DNA of 64,000 bases from CAWJFJ01 sp963800065 (GTDB lineage Bacteria; Actinomycetota; Acidimicrobiia; Acidimicrobiales; UBA8190), in NCBI GenBank assembly GCA_963800065.1, contig CAWCZO010000003.1:186001-250000 (forward strand), given 5' to 3'. The notes under the pieces were generated by a model that did no database searches, was not told the DNA's origin, and was given only the letters and a program-made list of their open reading frames with translations. Position numbers and translations under genes: made by a program. Shown one piece after another: positions 49,368 to 58,312 of the stretch. The stretch's first letter is position 1, and every line of letters begins with the position of its first letter.

Positions 49368-50114
49368 GTGCCCGTTGAATGCACGCGGCGAGGTCGTGTC
49401 CTCGTCGTCTCGTTGCAGCGGGAGGAGAAGCGCAATGCCATCGACGAGGAGATGGCTCTCGGGATCGATGACGCGCTCAACACCTTGGAGGACGACGACG
49501 AGCTGTGGGTCGGGATCGTCACCGGTGGGCTCCACGTGTTCTCGGCCGGCACCGATCTGCGGGTGGGCTCGGGGTCGGGAACCGAACGGGGTGGTCCCTA
49601 CGGGATCATCCGACGGCGCCGGTCCAAGCCGCTGATCGCCGCCGTCGAAGGCATCGCCTTCGGGGGCGGCATGGAGATCGTCCTGGCCTGTGACCTCGTG
49701 GTGGCGTCGACCACGGCGTCCTTCGGGCTCCCCGAGGTCAGACGCGGGCTGCTGGCTCTGTACGGCGGCGTCTTCCGTTCGACGCGGTCGCTGCCGCTCA
49801 ACGTGGCCCGCGAGATCGTGCTGACCGGCGATCCCATCGGCGCCGTCCGGGCCGAACGTCACGGCCTGGTGAACGCCGTGACCGAACCGGGTGGCGCCCT
49901 CGACGGGGCCGTGCGCCTGGCCGAGAGGATCTGCACCAACGCCCCGGTGGCGGTGCGCCAGAGCCTGCGGCTCATGGAGGCCTGTGCCGTGAGCGAGGAC
50001 ACGGCGTGGGCATTGACCGACGAGGCCATGGCGGCCGTCATGGCGTCGGAGGACGCCGGCGAGGGTCGATCCGCCTTCCTCGAACACCGCCCCCCCGAGT
50101 GGCGCGGGCGCTGA
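49368..50114 (+). CDS. Enoyl-CoA hydratase/isomerase (crotonase) family protein
   Basis: 248 residues. Crotonase motifs: EEKRNAIDEEMALGIDDAL, oxyanion-hole segments HVFSAGTDLR and AVEGIAFGGGMEIVLACDL, and FGLPEVRRGLLALYGG with the second glutamate position retained. The catalytic-type Glu in GGGME and in LPE are both present, consistent with hydratase activity on an acyl-CoA; the exact substrate is not evident. Start GTG 49368 with GGAGG nine bases upstream. Confidence 0.88.
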   Translation: MPVECTRRGRVLVVSLQREEKRNAIDEEMALGIDDALNTLEDDDELWVGIVTGGLHVFSAGTDLRVGSGSGTERGGPYGIIRRRRSKPLIAAVEGIAFGGGMEIVLACDLVVASTTASFGLPEVRRGLLALYGGVFRSTRSLPLNVAREIVLTGDPIGAVRAERHGLVNAVTEPGGALDGAVRLAERICTNAPVAVRQSLRLMEACAVSEDTAWALTDEAMAAVMASEDAGEGRSAFLEHRPPEWRGR

Positions 50115-50165
50115 ACTCCGGCCCCCGTGGCGACGCCGACCGGCGCCGCCGGCGGTCCGGTGCCG

Positions 50166-51890
50166 TCAGCGGGCGCCGCGCAGGAGAAGGCCGGGGCGCT
50201 CGCCGGTGTCCTCGCCGTCGTCGAACGTGGTCACGCCCGACTTGATGGTGGCCACGTAGCCGGTGGCGTCCTGGACGATGCGGCGGCCGCCGGCGGGGAG
50301 ATCGGCCACGACCTTGGGGCTGCCGAGCTGCAGGCGCTCGTAGTCGATGATGTTGATGTCGGCCAGCTTGCCGGCGACGAGGGTCCCGCGGTCGCCGAGA
50401 CCGTAGAGGGTGGCGGTGTCCGACGTCTGCTTCTTCACCATCATCTCGAGGGGCAGGCGGGAGCCGCGGGTGCGGTCCCTCGTCCAGTGCGTCAGCATGA
50501 AGGTGGGTTGGGAGGAGTCGCAGATGACCCCGCAATGGGCCCCGCCGTCGCCCAGCCCGGCCGCCGATCGCGGGTGCATCAGCATCTGACGCGCCGGCTC
50601 GAGGTCTCCCGAGGCGTAGTTCAGGATCGGGATGTAGAGAAGGCCCTCACCGTCTCCTTCCAGCATGGCGTCGTAGGCGACCTCCAGGGGCCGCCGTCCG
50701 GTGGTGGCGGCGATGTTGGTCACCGAGCGCTCGGGACCGGGCTCGTAGTCGGGGGGATGGCCGAGGACGAAGGTGTTGCGGTAGGCGTCCTCCATGCGGG
50801 CGGCGCCGTCGTGCTCGGGTTCCCAGGAGACGATGGCGTCACGGACGGCGGGGTCACGCAGGGCCGCCACCAGCTCGGTGGCGGTCAGGCCCCTGGCCTT
50901 GAGGGCCTGGTAGGCGGGGATGCTCTCGAAGAGGCAGAGAGTGGTGAAGTGTCCGGCCAGGAGTCCCGTGGCCCGCGCTCCCACCTGGGGCCAGAGGTCG
51001 GCTCCGCCGGCGACCGCTTCGAGCGATGAATCGAGGAGCTCTCGCCACAGGTCGGGGGCCGAAGCCACCTGCAAGAGGGCGAAGGTGACCGGGCGGCCGA
51101 TGGCGGCCGAGAGGCGGCGCATCCAGTCGACCTCCTTGGCCGGGCTGAGGACGTCCTCGCCCGCCACGCCGGCCGGGGCCAGCTCGAAGATCCCGGCGCC
51201 GAGTTCGCCGAGGGCGGAGCCGATGCCGAACAGCTCGTCCTCGGCGGCGAACGTCCCCGGAACGGGCTGGCCGTCGATGGCCAGGTGGGCGATGGTCCGC
51301 GAGGTGGAGAACCCGAGGGCGCCGGCGGCGATGGCGTCCTTCACGATGGCCTTCATCTGGGCGATGTCCCGGGCCGTGGCGGGCTCGTTGTGGGACCCCC
51401 GGTCGCCCATCACGTAGGCCCGGACGGCACCGTGGGCGATCTGGGTCCCGACATCGACGACCCACTTGCGGCGGTCGAGGGCGTCGAGGTACTCGGGGAA
51501 GCTCTCCCAGTCCCAGCTCATTCCCTCCGACAGGGCGGTGCCGGGGATGTCCTCCACCCCCTCCATCAGTCCGATGAGCCAGTCGTGCTGGTCGGGCCGG
51601 GCCGGGGCGAAGCCGACGCCGCAGTTGCCCGTCACCAGCGTGGTGACCCCGTGCCAACTGCTGGGGGCCAGGACCTCGTCCCACGTCACCTGTCCGTCGT
51701 AGTGGGTGTGGATGTCCACCCACCCGGGCGTGACGAGCAGGCCGTCGGCGTCGATGGTGCGCCGTGCCTGTCGCCCCCCGAGGTCGTCGACGGCCACGAT
51801 GCGCCCGTCGTCCACGGCCAGATCGGCGGTCCGGGCGTCGGACCCGGTCCCGTCGACAACGGTGCCACCTCGAATGACCAGGTCGTACAT
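50166..51890 (-). CDS. N-acyl-D-amino-acid deacylase / amidohydrolase family 3
   Basis: 574 residues from ATG 51890 (GAGGGGG upstream). It opens MYDLVIRGGTVVDGTGSDAR and has the metal motif GWVDIHTHYDGQVTWDE, then LVTGNCGVGFAP, and near the C-terminus GLGDGGAHCGVICD and TLVAGKLADINIIDYERL. This matches the D-aminoacylase/dihydroorotase-like amidohydrolases that hydrolyse N-acyl-D-amino acids. Convergent with the crotonase gene. Confidence 0.85.
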   Translation of the reverse strand: MYDLVIRGGTVVDGTGSDARTADLAVDDGRIVAVDDLGGRQARRTIDADGLLVTPGWVDIHTHYDGQVTWDEVLAPSSWHGVTTLVTGNCGVGFAPARPDQHDWLIGLMEGVEDIPGTALSEGMSWDWESFPEYLDALDRRKWVVDVGTQIAHGAVRAYVMGDRGSHNEPATARDIAQMKAIVKDAIAAGALGFSTSRTIAHLAIDGQPVPGTFAAEDELFGIGSALGELGAGIFELAPAGVAGEDVLSPAKEVDWMRRLSAAIGRPVTFALLQVASAPDLWRELLDSSLEAVAGGADLWPQVGARATGLLAGHFTTLCLFESIPAYQALKARGLTATELVAALRDPAVRDAIVSWEPEHDGAARMEDAYRNTFVLGHPPDYEPGPERSVTNIAATTGRRPLEVAYDAMLEGDGEGLLYIPILNYASGDLEPARQMLMHPRSAAGLGDGGAHCGVICDSSQPTFMLTHWTRDRTRGSRLPLEMMVKKQTSDTATLYGLGDRGTLVAGKLADINIIDYERLQLGSPKVVADLPAGGRRIVQDATGYVATIKSGVTTFDDGEDTGERPGLLLRGAR

Positions 51891-52001
51891 GCTCGAGCCC
51901 CCTCGGTCCCGCCACCATCGCCGGGCGACGCGGCGTCGGTCAAGACTGCCACGTCCGGGGTGGGGCCGACACGAGGGCACCGAGGTGCCGCCGCTGCTCG
52001 G

Positions 52002-52688
52002 TCAGGAGTTGTCGTCGACGAGCTCGTAGCCCACACCAGGAAGGGTGCGGAGCAACGCTCCGTCGGGGTCACCGAGCTTGCGGCGGAGGCGGTAGGAGTA
52101 GACGCGGAGGTAGTGGTTCTCGGTGCCGTAACGCGGGCCCCAGACGTGCTCGAGGATCATACGGTGGGTGCACACCTTGCCGGCGTGGCGGGCCAGGTAC
52201 GAGAGGAAGGCGAACTCCCGGGCGGTGAGGTCGAGGGCGCGACCGTCCATGTGGCCCTCGTGATGGACGAGGTCGAGGGTGAGCGGTCCCACCGTCACCG
52301 TGGTGGGTTCGTCCTGGCCGTTCTCGGGGGGACGGTGGCGCAGCGCCACCCGCAGCCGGGCCTCGAGCTCACCCATGCCGAAGGGCTTCGTCATGTAGTC
52401 GTCGGCGCCACCGTCGAGAGCGGAGATCTTGCGGTCCTCGGTCCCGTCGGCCGAGAGCACGATGATGGGGACCGCACTCCACTGCCTGATGCGGTGGCAG
52501 ACGTCGAGACCGTCCATGTCGGGCAGACCGAGGTCGAGGACGATCACGTCGGGCGCTCCCACGGCCGCCTGGGAGATGCCCTGGGCCCCGGTGGAGGCGG
52601 TGAGAACCTCGTGCCCCAGGGCCTCGAGCCCGATGCGCAGGACGCGCAACAGCGCCGAATCGTCGTCGACGGCGAGGACCCGGGCCAC
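52002..52688 (-). CDS. kdpE: Response regulator KdpE
   Basis: 228 residues: receiver domain (VLAVDDDSALLRVLRIGLEA; phospho-Asp in VIVLDLGLPDMDG; Lys in MTKPFGMGELEARL) and an OmpR-type winged helix (LTAREFAFLSYLARHAGKV; VWGPRYGTENHYLRVYSYRL, a KdpE hallmark). It would control kdpFABC potassium transport, not found in this window. Three bases downstream of the sensor kinase gene on the same strand. Confidence 0.92.
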   Translation of the reverse strand: MARVLAVDDDSALLRVLRIGLEALGHEVLTASTGAQGISQAAVGAPDVIVLDLGLPDMDGLDVCHRIRQWSAVPIIVLSADGTEDRKISALDGGADDYMTKPFGMGELEARLRVALRHRPPENGQDEPTTVTVGPLTLDLVHHEGHMDGRALDLTAREFAFLSYLARHAGKVCTHRMILEHVWGPRYGTENHYLRVYSYRLRRKLGDPDGALLRTLPGVGYELVDDNS

Positions 52689-52691
52689 CGC

Positions 52692-54170
52692 TCAGGGCAC
52701 CGTGGCCGGCTGGAGCGAGACGGGGAGGGTGAAGCAGAAGCGGCCGCCGTGGCCGGCGGTGTCCTCGGCCCAGATGGTCTCGCCGTGGGCCTCGATGAAC
52801 GCCTTGGCGATCCACAGGCCGACCCCGGACCCCCCGGCCGAGCCGCGGCCGGTGAACATCTGGAAGACGACGGCCCGCTCGTCGGGGCGGACGCCCGGGC
52901 CGCTGTCGGTCACGGCCACCTCGACGCGTCCGTCGGGACGGGTCACCGCGGTGACGGTGACCGGGGTGTCCGGCGGCGCGTAGCGCGAGGCGTTGTCGAG
53001 CAGGTTGGTGAGGACCTGGCCGACCAGGAGGTGATCGACGTCGACCAGAGGGAGATCGGTGGGCAGATCCACGGTGATCCGTCCCGCACCCGACAGACCG
53101 AGGCCGCGCACGGCCTCGGTCACCAGGTCGACCACGGCGATGGGCTCACGGTGAAGCTCCAGGGCACCGGACTGGACCCTGCTCATGTCCAGGAGATTGG
53201 TGACCAGGCGGTTGAGCCGGTCGACCTGGTCGTCGATGAGGGCCAGGAGCTCGCGCCGCTGCTCCTTCCCGATGTCGGCCCCCGGGTTCCCGAGGGTCGA
53301 GGCCGAGATCTTGATGGTGGCCAGGGGGGTGCGGAGGTCGTGCGACACCGCTCCCATCAGTATCTTCTGGAGCCGGTCGATCTCCTCCAGGAGCTCGGTG
53401 CGGAGCGCCTGTTCGCGCAGCTGGGCCCGCTCCACCGTCAGCGCGATGTGGTTGGCGAAGGTGAGCAGCATCTCGCGGTCGTGACGGCTGAGGACGCGAC
53501 CCTTGATCCCGAGCAGCCCGATCGGACGCCCGGTGGCCGACAGGGCGACGCTCTGGACGTCGTCGGTGCGGACCGACGACGTCCCCAGGCTCGTCGGCCG
53601 TCCCGACGTGGGTGTGATGCGGCCCAGCTCGGTGTCGGTGAGCGGCTCGCCGGCGGCGGCGGCCACCTCCAGGCGGGACCCGGTGGGGAGCAGGAGGGCC
53701 ACGCTGTCGAACCCGAAGGCGTCGTGGACGGTGGACACGATGCGGGCCAGGAGCTCGGGGACCGGTTTCTCGCCGATGAGCAGATCGGTCAATTCGAAGA
53801 GGCGCCGGATCTCGGTTTCGCGTCGGTGCGCCTGGGATCGCGCCGCGTCGAGCCGGGAGACGACGCGGGCCACGAGCAGTACGACCACCACGTAGACGAC
53901 CAGGGCCACCCAATTCTCGGCGGCTCCCACGTCGAGGGTCCCGTAGGGGGGGATGAAGACGACGTCGTAGACGAAGAAGCCGGCCACCACGGCCACGGCG
54001 CCGGGGACGAAACCGCCGGCCACCACCCCGACTACGACGGGGATGACGAGGACGAGCGCCGGGGTGGCGATGCTCATGTGGCTCCGGAAGGGGGCCATGA
54101 CCACGGCCAGGACCGCCACGGCGCCGAGTGCGGCACCGGCACCCGTCAAGCTGCGTCGTACCGGGGTCAT
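52692..54170 (-). CDS. KdpD C-terminal half: membrane sensor histidine kinase
   Basis: 492 residues. Four membrane segments of the DUF4118/KdpD type lie at ~10-110 (ATPALVLVIPVVVGVVAGGF, VAVVAGFFVYDVVFIPPYGT), followed by a GAF-like domain. HisKA has GAVSHDLRTPLATIKISAST, and the ATPase has VLTNLLDNASRYAP, DSGPGV and SGVGLWIAKAFIEAHGETIW. The usual ~400-residue KdpD N-terminal cytoplasmic part is absent and is encoded by the divergent gene at 54296-55462. It forms a unit with kdpE. Confidence 0.9.
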   Translation of the reverse strand: MTPVRRSLTGAGAALGAVAVLAVVMAPFRSHMSIATPALVLVIPVVVGVVAGGFVPGAVAVVAGFFVYDVVFIPPYGTLDVGAAENWVALVVYVVVVLLVARVVSRLDAARSQAHRRETEIRRLFELTDLLIGEKPVPELLARIVSTVHDAFGFDSVALLLPTGSRLEVAAAAGEPLTDTELGRITPTSGRPTSLGTSSVRTDDVQSVALSATGRPIGLLGIKGRVLSRHDREMLLTFANHIALTVERAQLREQALRTELLEEIDRLQKILMGAVSHDLRTPLATIKISASTLGNPGADIGKEQRRELLALIDDQVDRLNRLVTNLLDMSRVQSGALELHREPIAVVDLVTEAVRGLGLSGAGRITVDLPTDLPLVDVDHLLVGQVLTNLLDNASRYAPPDTPVTVTAVTRPDGRVEVAVTDSGPGVRPDERAVVFQMFTGRGSAGGSGVGLWIAKAFIEAHGETIWAEDTAGHGGRFCFTLPVSLQPATVP

Positions 54171-54295
54171 GGTCCCTCACTTGCTCCGACGTGTCGTATC
54201 CCCACGCTAGACGGACGTCTTCGTGGGACCGGCTTCTCGGGCACAATGTCGGGATGGAGAGGTCGGTATGACGAGGCGGCCGTGACGAGGTGGCC

Positions 54296-55462
54296 ATGAC
54301 GACGGTGCCGGGGCTCGTCACCGACGACGTCGACGCCGAGGCCGTCAGCCCGGCCGGACGGTTCCGCATCTACATGGGGGCCGTGGCCGGTGTGGGCAAG
54401 ACGTTCGCCATGCTCGACGAGGGCTGGCGCCGGCACCGGCGGGGTGCCGATGTGGTCATCGGCTTCGTGGAGACCCACGGTCGCCCCCGCACCGCCGAAC
54501 TCATCCGTGACCTGGAGGTCGTCCCCCGCAAGGTGGTCGGCTACCGCGACTCCGCCTTCGAGGAGATGGATCTCGACGCCGTGCTGGCCCGTCGGCCCGA
54601 GGTCGCCCTGGTCGACGAGTTGGCCCATACCAACGTGCCCGGTTCCGGGCGCAACGAGAAACGGTGGCAGGACGTCCTCGAGCTGCTGGGCGCCGGGATC
54701 CACGTCATCACCACGGTGAACGTCCAGCATCTGGAGAGCATCGCCGACGCCGTGGAACGGATGACTGGCTCACCGGTCCGGGAGCGGGTGCCCGACTGGG
54801 TGGTGCGCAAGGCCGATCAATTGGAGCTCATCGACTCGTCGCCCGAGCAGCTCCGGCGTCGGATGATGCACGGCAACATCTATCCGCCGGCCAAGGTCAC
54901 CGACGCTCTCACCCATTTCTTCCGGACCGAGAACCTGGTGGCCCTACGGGAGCTGGCTCTGCGCTTCGTGGCCGACGAGACCGAAGAGGAGCTGCTGACC
55001 TACCTGCGGGACCACCACCGCGGCGAGATGTGGGACACGACCGAGAGGATCATGGTGGCCATCACCGCCGCCCCGGGGACCGACGCCGTGATCCGGCGCG
55101 CCGCCCGGCTCTCGGCCCGGATGAAAGGTGATCTCCATGCCGTCCACGTGGTGGCGGCCGAGCATTCCCGTCAACGCGACGCCGATTCCCTCGTCGCCCT
55201 GCGCCGGCTGGCCGACGACCTGGGAGCGCACTGGCACGAGATCACCCGTGACGACCCGGCGCGAGCCCTGGTCGATTTCGCCGGCGAGCACCAGGTGACG
55301 CAGATCGTGCTGGGGTCGAGTGGGCGCAGTCGTTGGGAGGAGATGACCAAGGGCTCGGTGGTGCAGAGGGTGCTGCGATTCGCCTCCGACAGCGGCGTGG
55401 ACGTCCACGTGATCGCCCGCCGGGACGAAGCGACGGCGCCCGGACCGGACCCGACGCCGTAG
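54296..55462 (+). CDS. KdpD N-terminal half: KdpD sensor domain with universal-stress-like domain
   Basis: 388 residues. Residues ~20-235 are the KdpD N-domain (RFRIYMGAVAGVGKTFAML with Walker A, VIGFVETHGRPRTAEL, ALVDELAHTNVPGS, HVITTVNVQHLESIADAV, VPDWVVRKADQLELID). Residues ~250-375 are a Usp-like domain (IMVAITAAPGTDAVIRRAAR, IVLGSSGRSRWEEMTKGS). No membrane segment and no kinase domain. Divergent from the kinase half; 125 bases separate the two starts and must hold both promoters. Together they reconstitute full-length KdpD as two polypeptides. ATG 54296 after GAGGTGG; GTG 54290 possible. Confidence 0.9.
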   Translation: MTTVPGLVTDDVDAEAVSPAGRFRIYMGAVAGVGKTFAMLDEGWRRHRRGADVVIGFVETHGRPRTAELIRDLEVVPRKVVGYRDSAFEEMDLDAVLARRPEVALVDELAHTNVPGSGRNEKRWQDVLELLGAGIHVITTVNVQHLESIADAVERMTGSPVRERVPDWVVRKADQLELIDSSPEQLRRRMMHGNIYPPAKVTDALTHFFRTENLVALRELALRFVADETEEELLTYLRDHHRGEMWDTTERIMVAITAAPGTDAVIRRAARLSARMKGDLHAVHVVAAEHSRQRDADSLVALRRLADDLGAHWHEITRDDPARALVDFAGEHQVTQIVLGSSGRSRWEEMTKGSVVQRVLRFASDSGVDVHVIARRDEATAPGPDPTP

Positions 55463-55477
55463 CGGCGGGCGCCGCCC

Positions 55478-58258
55478 TCAGGCGTCGTCGATGCCGTAGA
55501 AGAGGCGCTCGACCACCCGTCGGGCCCGGCGGGTGACCCGGCGGTATTCATCGCGCAGTGCCGCCGGGGAGGTCCCGAGGCTGCGGGCCAGATGGGACTG
55601 TCGGTGTACTTCGGTGGGCAGGGAGTCACCCGGTGGGGTGCCACCGGGCAACGTGCCGACCAGGTGCCAGCGATTGCGCGTGTGCTCGAGGAAACGGTAG
55701 GCGTGACCGAGGATCTCGGCGTCGGCCACGGCCAGGGCGCCCTGGCCGGTGAGGGCGTCGAGAGCGGCGATCGTCCCCGTGGCCGCCACGCCGTGGCGCA
55801 GCTGCAGGAGCTGTGCCGTCCACTCGATGTCCGACAGCGATCCGCGCCCGAGCTTCAGGTGGAATTGAGGGTCCTCGCGCGGGGGGATGCGCTCACGCTC
55901 GATGCGGGCCTTCATGCGCCGGATGTCGGCCACGTCGTCGTCGGTGAGGGGACGTTCCCAGACGAAGGCGCGCACCAGGTCCGAGAACCGTTCCCCGAGG
56001 GCGCGGTCGCCGGCTACCACGCGTGCCCGCAACAGGGCCTGGCGCTCCCAGGTCTGGGCCCACCGGTCGAAGTACGCCTGATAGCCAGCCAGGTCGCGCG
56101 CCAGGCGACCCTGGCCCCCCTCGGGACGCAGACCGAGGTCGATGGTGGCCACGCGCTGGGCGGGACTCGGTCCGTGGATGAACCGCAGCAGAGCCTCGGC
56201 CGCCTCCTCGGCGAGGTCCTGGGCCCCCGCCGCGGTGTCGTCGAAGACGAAGAGGACGTCGAGATCGCTGGCATAGGACATCTCGGCCCCCCCGAGACGA
56301 CCCATGCCCACCACGCAGAAGGAGACGGCGGGGGCGACGTGGTCCAGGGCCGCCTCCAGGACGGCCTCGGCCACGTCGGTGAGGGCCGCTCCCGTGGTGG
56401 CGATGTCGTCGATGTCCAGGAGGTCCCGGGTGGCGATGCGGAGCATCTGCTCCTGGGTGAGCCGGACCAGACGGGCCCGTCGCCGTCCTTCGTCACCGGG
56501 CCGGCCGAGGCGTTCGACGGCGTCCGCCACCAGGGTCGAACGCGGGTCGGGGGCCAGGGCCCGGTCGTCGTCGAGGTCGGCGATGAGTTCGGGATTGCGT
56601 TCGATGGCCTCGGCCATCGTGCGGCTCGACCCCAGGATCAGGCATAGGCGCCGGGCCGCCTCGGGCGACTCGCGGAAGGTCGTGACCACGAGGGCACGGT
56701 GATGGCTGCGGACGACCAGCGTGCGCAGACCGAGGAGACCGAGGTCGGGATCGGGGGTGACGGACAGCCAGTCGAGGAGCAGGGGGAGGAGCTGGCCCAT
56801 GAGCCGGGAGACACGGGTGAGACCACCGGCCAGCTCTTCCACCGCCGCACGGGTGCGTTGCGCGTCGCCGAAGCCGAAGGCCGTGAGGCGCCGGGCCACG
56901 GCGTCGGCCGACATGAGGACGGCGCCGGAGATGTCGGCGTCGTGGCCGACGGCCCCCGCCGCCGGCGCTTCCAGGGCGGCGAAGGATTCGAGCAAGGGTC
57001 GGAAGAAGAGGCGTTCGTGGACGATCCGGACGTCGCTCTGACAGCGCCGCATGGTGTCGTCGAACTCGGCCGTGGCCGTCGTGGTGGGCCCGTCGGTGAA
57101 GCCGAGGACACGGGCCAGCCGTCGCCGGGCGGCGGGGTCGTCGGGGAGGGAATGGGTCTGCTCCTCCTCGACCAGTTGCAGCCGGTGTTCCACGGTGCGC
57201 AGGAAGCGGTAGGAGTCGGCCAGGACGGCGCCGTCCTCGCCACTGACGTACCCGGCGGCGGTCAGCTCGTCGAGTGCGCCGAGAGTGGACCGGTCCCGGA
57301 TGGTCGGATCGTGGTGACCGTGGACCAGCTGCAGCAGTTGCACCGAGAACTCCACGTCGCGGATCCCCCCCGGGCTCCGCTTGATCTCGCCGCCGGCCAG
57401 CGCCCGACGCGACGCCTCGGACTCGGCGCGCGCCTTCATGGACCGGAGCTCGGCCAGCTCGTCGGCGCTGAAGGTCCGATTCCAGGTGGCCCGTCCGGCG
57501 GCGGCGGCGAAGCTGTCGCCGAGCTCGGGGACACCGGCCACCGGTCGGGCCTTCAGGAGGGCCTGGAATTCCCAGGCCGACGCCCGCTTGTCCCAGTAGG
57601 AGCGGTAGCCCTCGAGGGTTCGGGTGAGCGGTCCCGACCGGCCTTCGGGGCGAAGGTCGACGTCGACGCGGAAGCACGCCCGGGCGATGCGCAACACCTC
57701 CCGGGCCACGGGGTCGCCGTCGGGGCCCGCCGTGACGAACATCACGTCGACGTCGCTGGCGTAATTCAGCTCGCGGCCGCCGAGCTTGCCCATGCCGATC
57801 ACGGCGAACCCGCTCCGGTCGGCTCCCGCAGTGGCCAACGACCAGGCCCCGTCGAGGACGCCGGCCGCCATGTCGGCCAGCGAGCGGCCCACGTCCTCGA
57901 GGGCGTCCCTCCCGAGCAGGTCGCGGGCGGCGATGCGCAGGAGCTCGAGGCGCTTCGACCGGGCCAGGGTGGCGTGGTCGGCGGCGTCGATGTCCACCGG
58001 CCGGTCGAGGTCGTCGAGGACGTCGAGGGCGGAGGGGTCGGCCGTGCACAGTCGCCCCAGTGAATTGCTGGCGGCCACCACGGTGATGAAGGACCGCGCC
58101 AGAGGAGTCGGTTCGTTCCCGTGGAGAAAGCGGTCGGCGGAGTGGGGACGTTCCTCCATCACCCGGCGCAGGGCGATGACGACGGTGTCGGGCGCCGCGC
58201 TCCGTTCGGCGGCACCGGACAGCGCCTCGGGAAGGACACCGCGCACGGGTGGCAGCAT
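55478..58258 (-). CDS. glnE: Bifunctional glutamine synthetase adenylyltransferase/deadenylylase GlnE
   Basis: 926 residues. Both nucleotidyltransferase domains are visible: FAVIGMGKLGGRELNYASDV (about residue 150; deadenylylating half) and FCVVGMGRLGGAEMSYASDL (adenylylating half), each with the G-G-x-E-x-x-Y-x-S-D-x-D motif. The linker PII-responsive helical region includes LEVRTLVVRSH-like text. GlnE modifies glutamine synthetase according to nitrogen status. ATG 58258 is used; an open frame continues upstream but only as antisense of nadE. Divergent from nadE, 54 bases apart. Confidence 0.93.
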   Translation of the reverse strand: MLPPVRGVLPEALSGAAERSAAPDTVVIALRRVMEERPHSADRFLHGNEPTPLARSFITVVAASNSLGRLCTADPSALDVLDDLDRPVDIDAADHATLARSKRLELLRIAARDLLGRDALEDVGRSLADMAAGVLDGAWSLATAGADRSGFAVIGMGKLGGRELNYASDVDVMFVTAGPDGDPVAREVLRIARACFRVDVDLRPEGRSGPLTRTLEGYRSYWDKRASAWEFQALLKARPVAGVPELGDSFAAAAGRATWNRTFSADELAELRSMKARAESEASRRALAGGEIKRSPGGIRDVEFSVQLLQLVHGHHDPTIRDRSTLGALDELTAAGYVSGEDGAVLADSYRFLRTVEHRLQLVEEEQTHSLPDDPAARRRLARVLGFTDGPTTTATAEFDDTMRRCQSDVRIVHERLFFRPLLESFAALEAPAAGAVGHDADISGAVLMSADAVARRLTAFGFGDAQRTRAAVEELAGGLTRVSRLMGQLLPLLLDWLSVTPDPDLGLLGLRTLVVRSHHRALVVTTFRESPEAARRLCLILGSSRTMAEAIERNPELIADLDDDRALAPDPRSTLVADAVERLGRPGDEGRRRARLVRLTQEQMLRIATRDLLDIDDIATTGAALTDVAEAVLEAALDHVAPAVSFCVVGMGRLGGAEMSYASDLDVLFVFDDTAAGAQDLAEEAAEALLRFIHGPSPAQRVATIDLGLRPEGGQGRLARDLAGYQAYFDRWAQTWERQALLRARVVAGDRALGERFSDLVRAFVWERPLTDDDVADIRRMKARIERERIPPREDPQFHLKLGRGSLSDIEWTAQLLQLRHGVAATGTIAALDALTGQGALAVADAEILGHAYRFLEHTRNRWHLVGTLPGGTPPGDSLPTEVHRQSHLARSLGTSPAALRDEYRRVTRRARRVVERLFYGIDDA

Positions 58259-58312
58259 GCCAGGCGGGCCGCCCCGTCGGGTCGGGAGGGACGCGCCGGT
58301 AGGATCCCAGCC

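Noticed and set aside
51285..54299. Thousand-residue plus-strand open frame
   Set aside because: It is the antisense shadow of the deacylase, kdpE and the KdpD kinase half. High GC makes such frames common; it has no recognisable domain.
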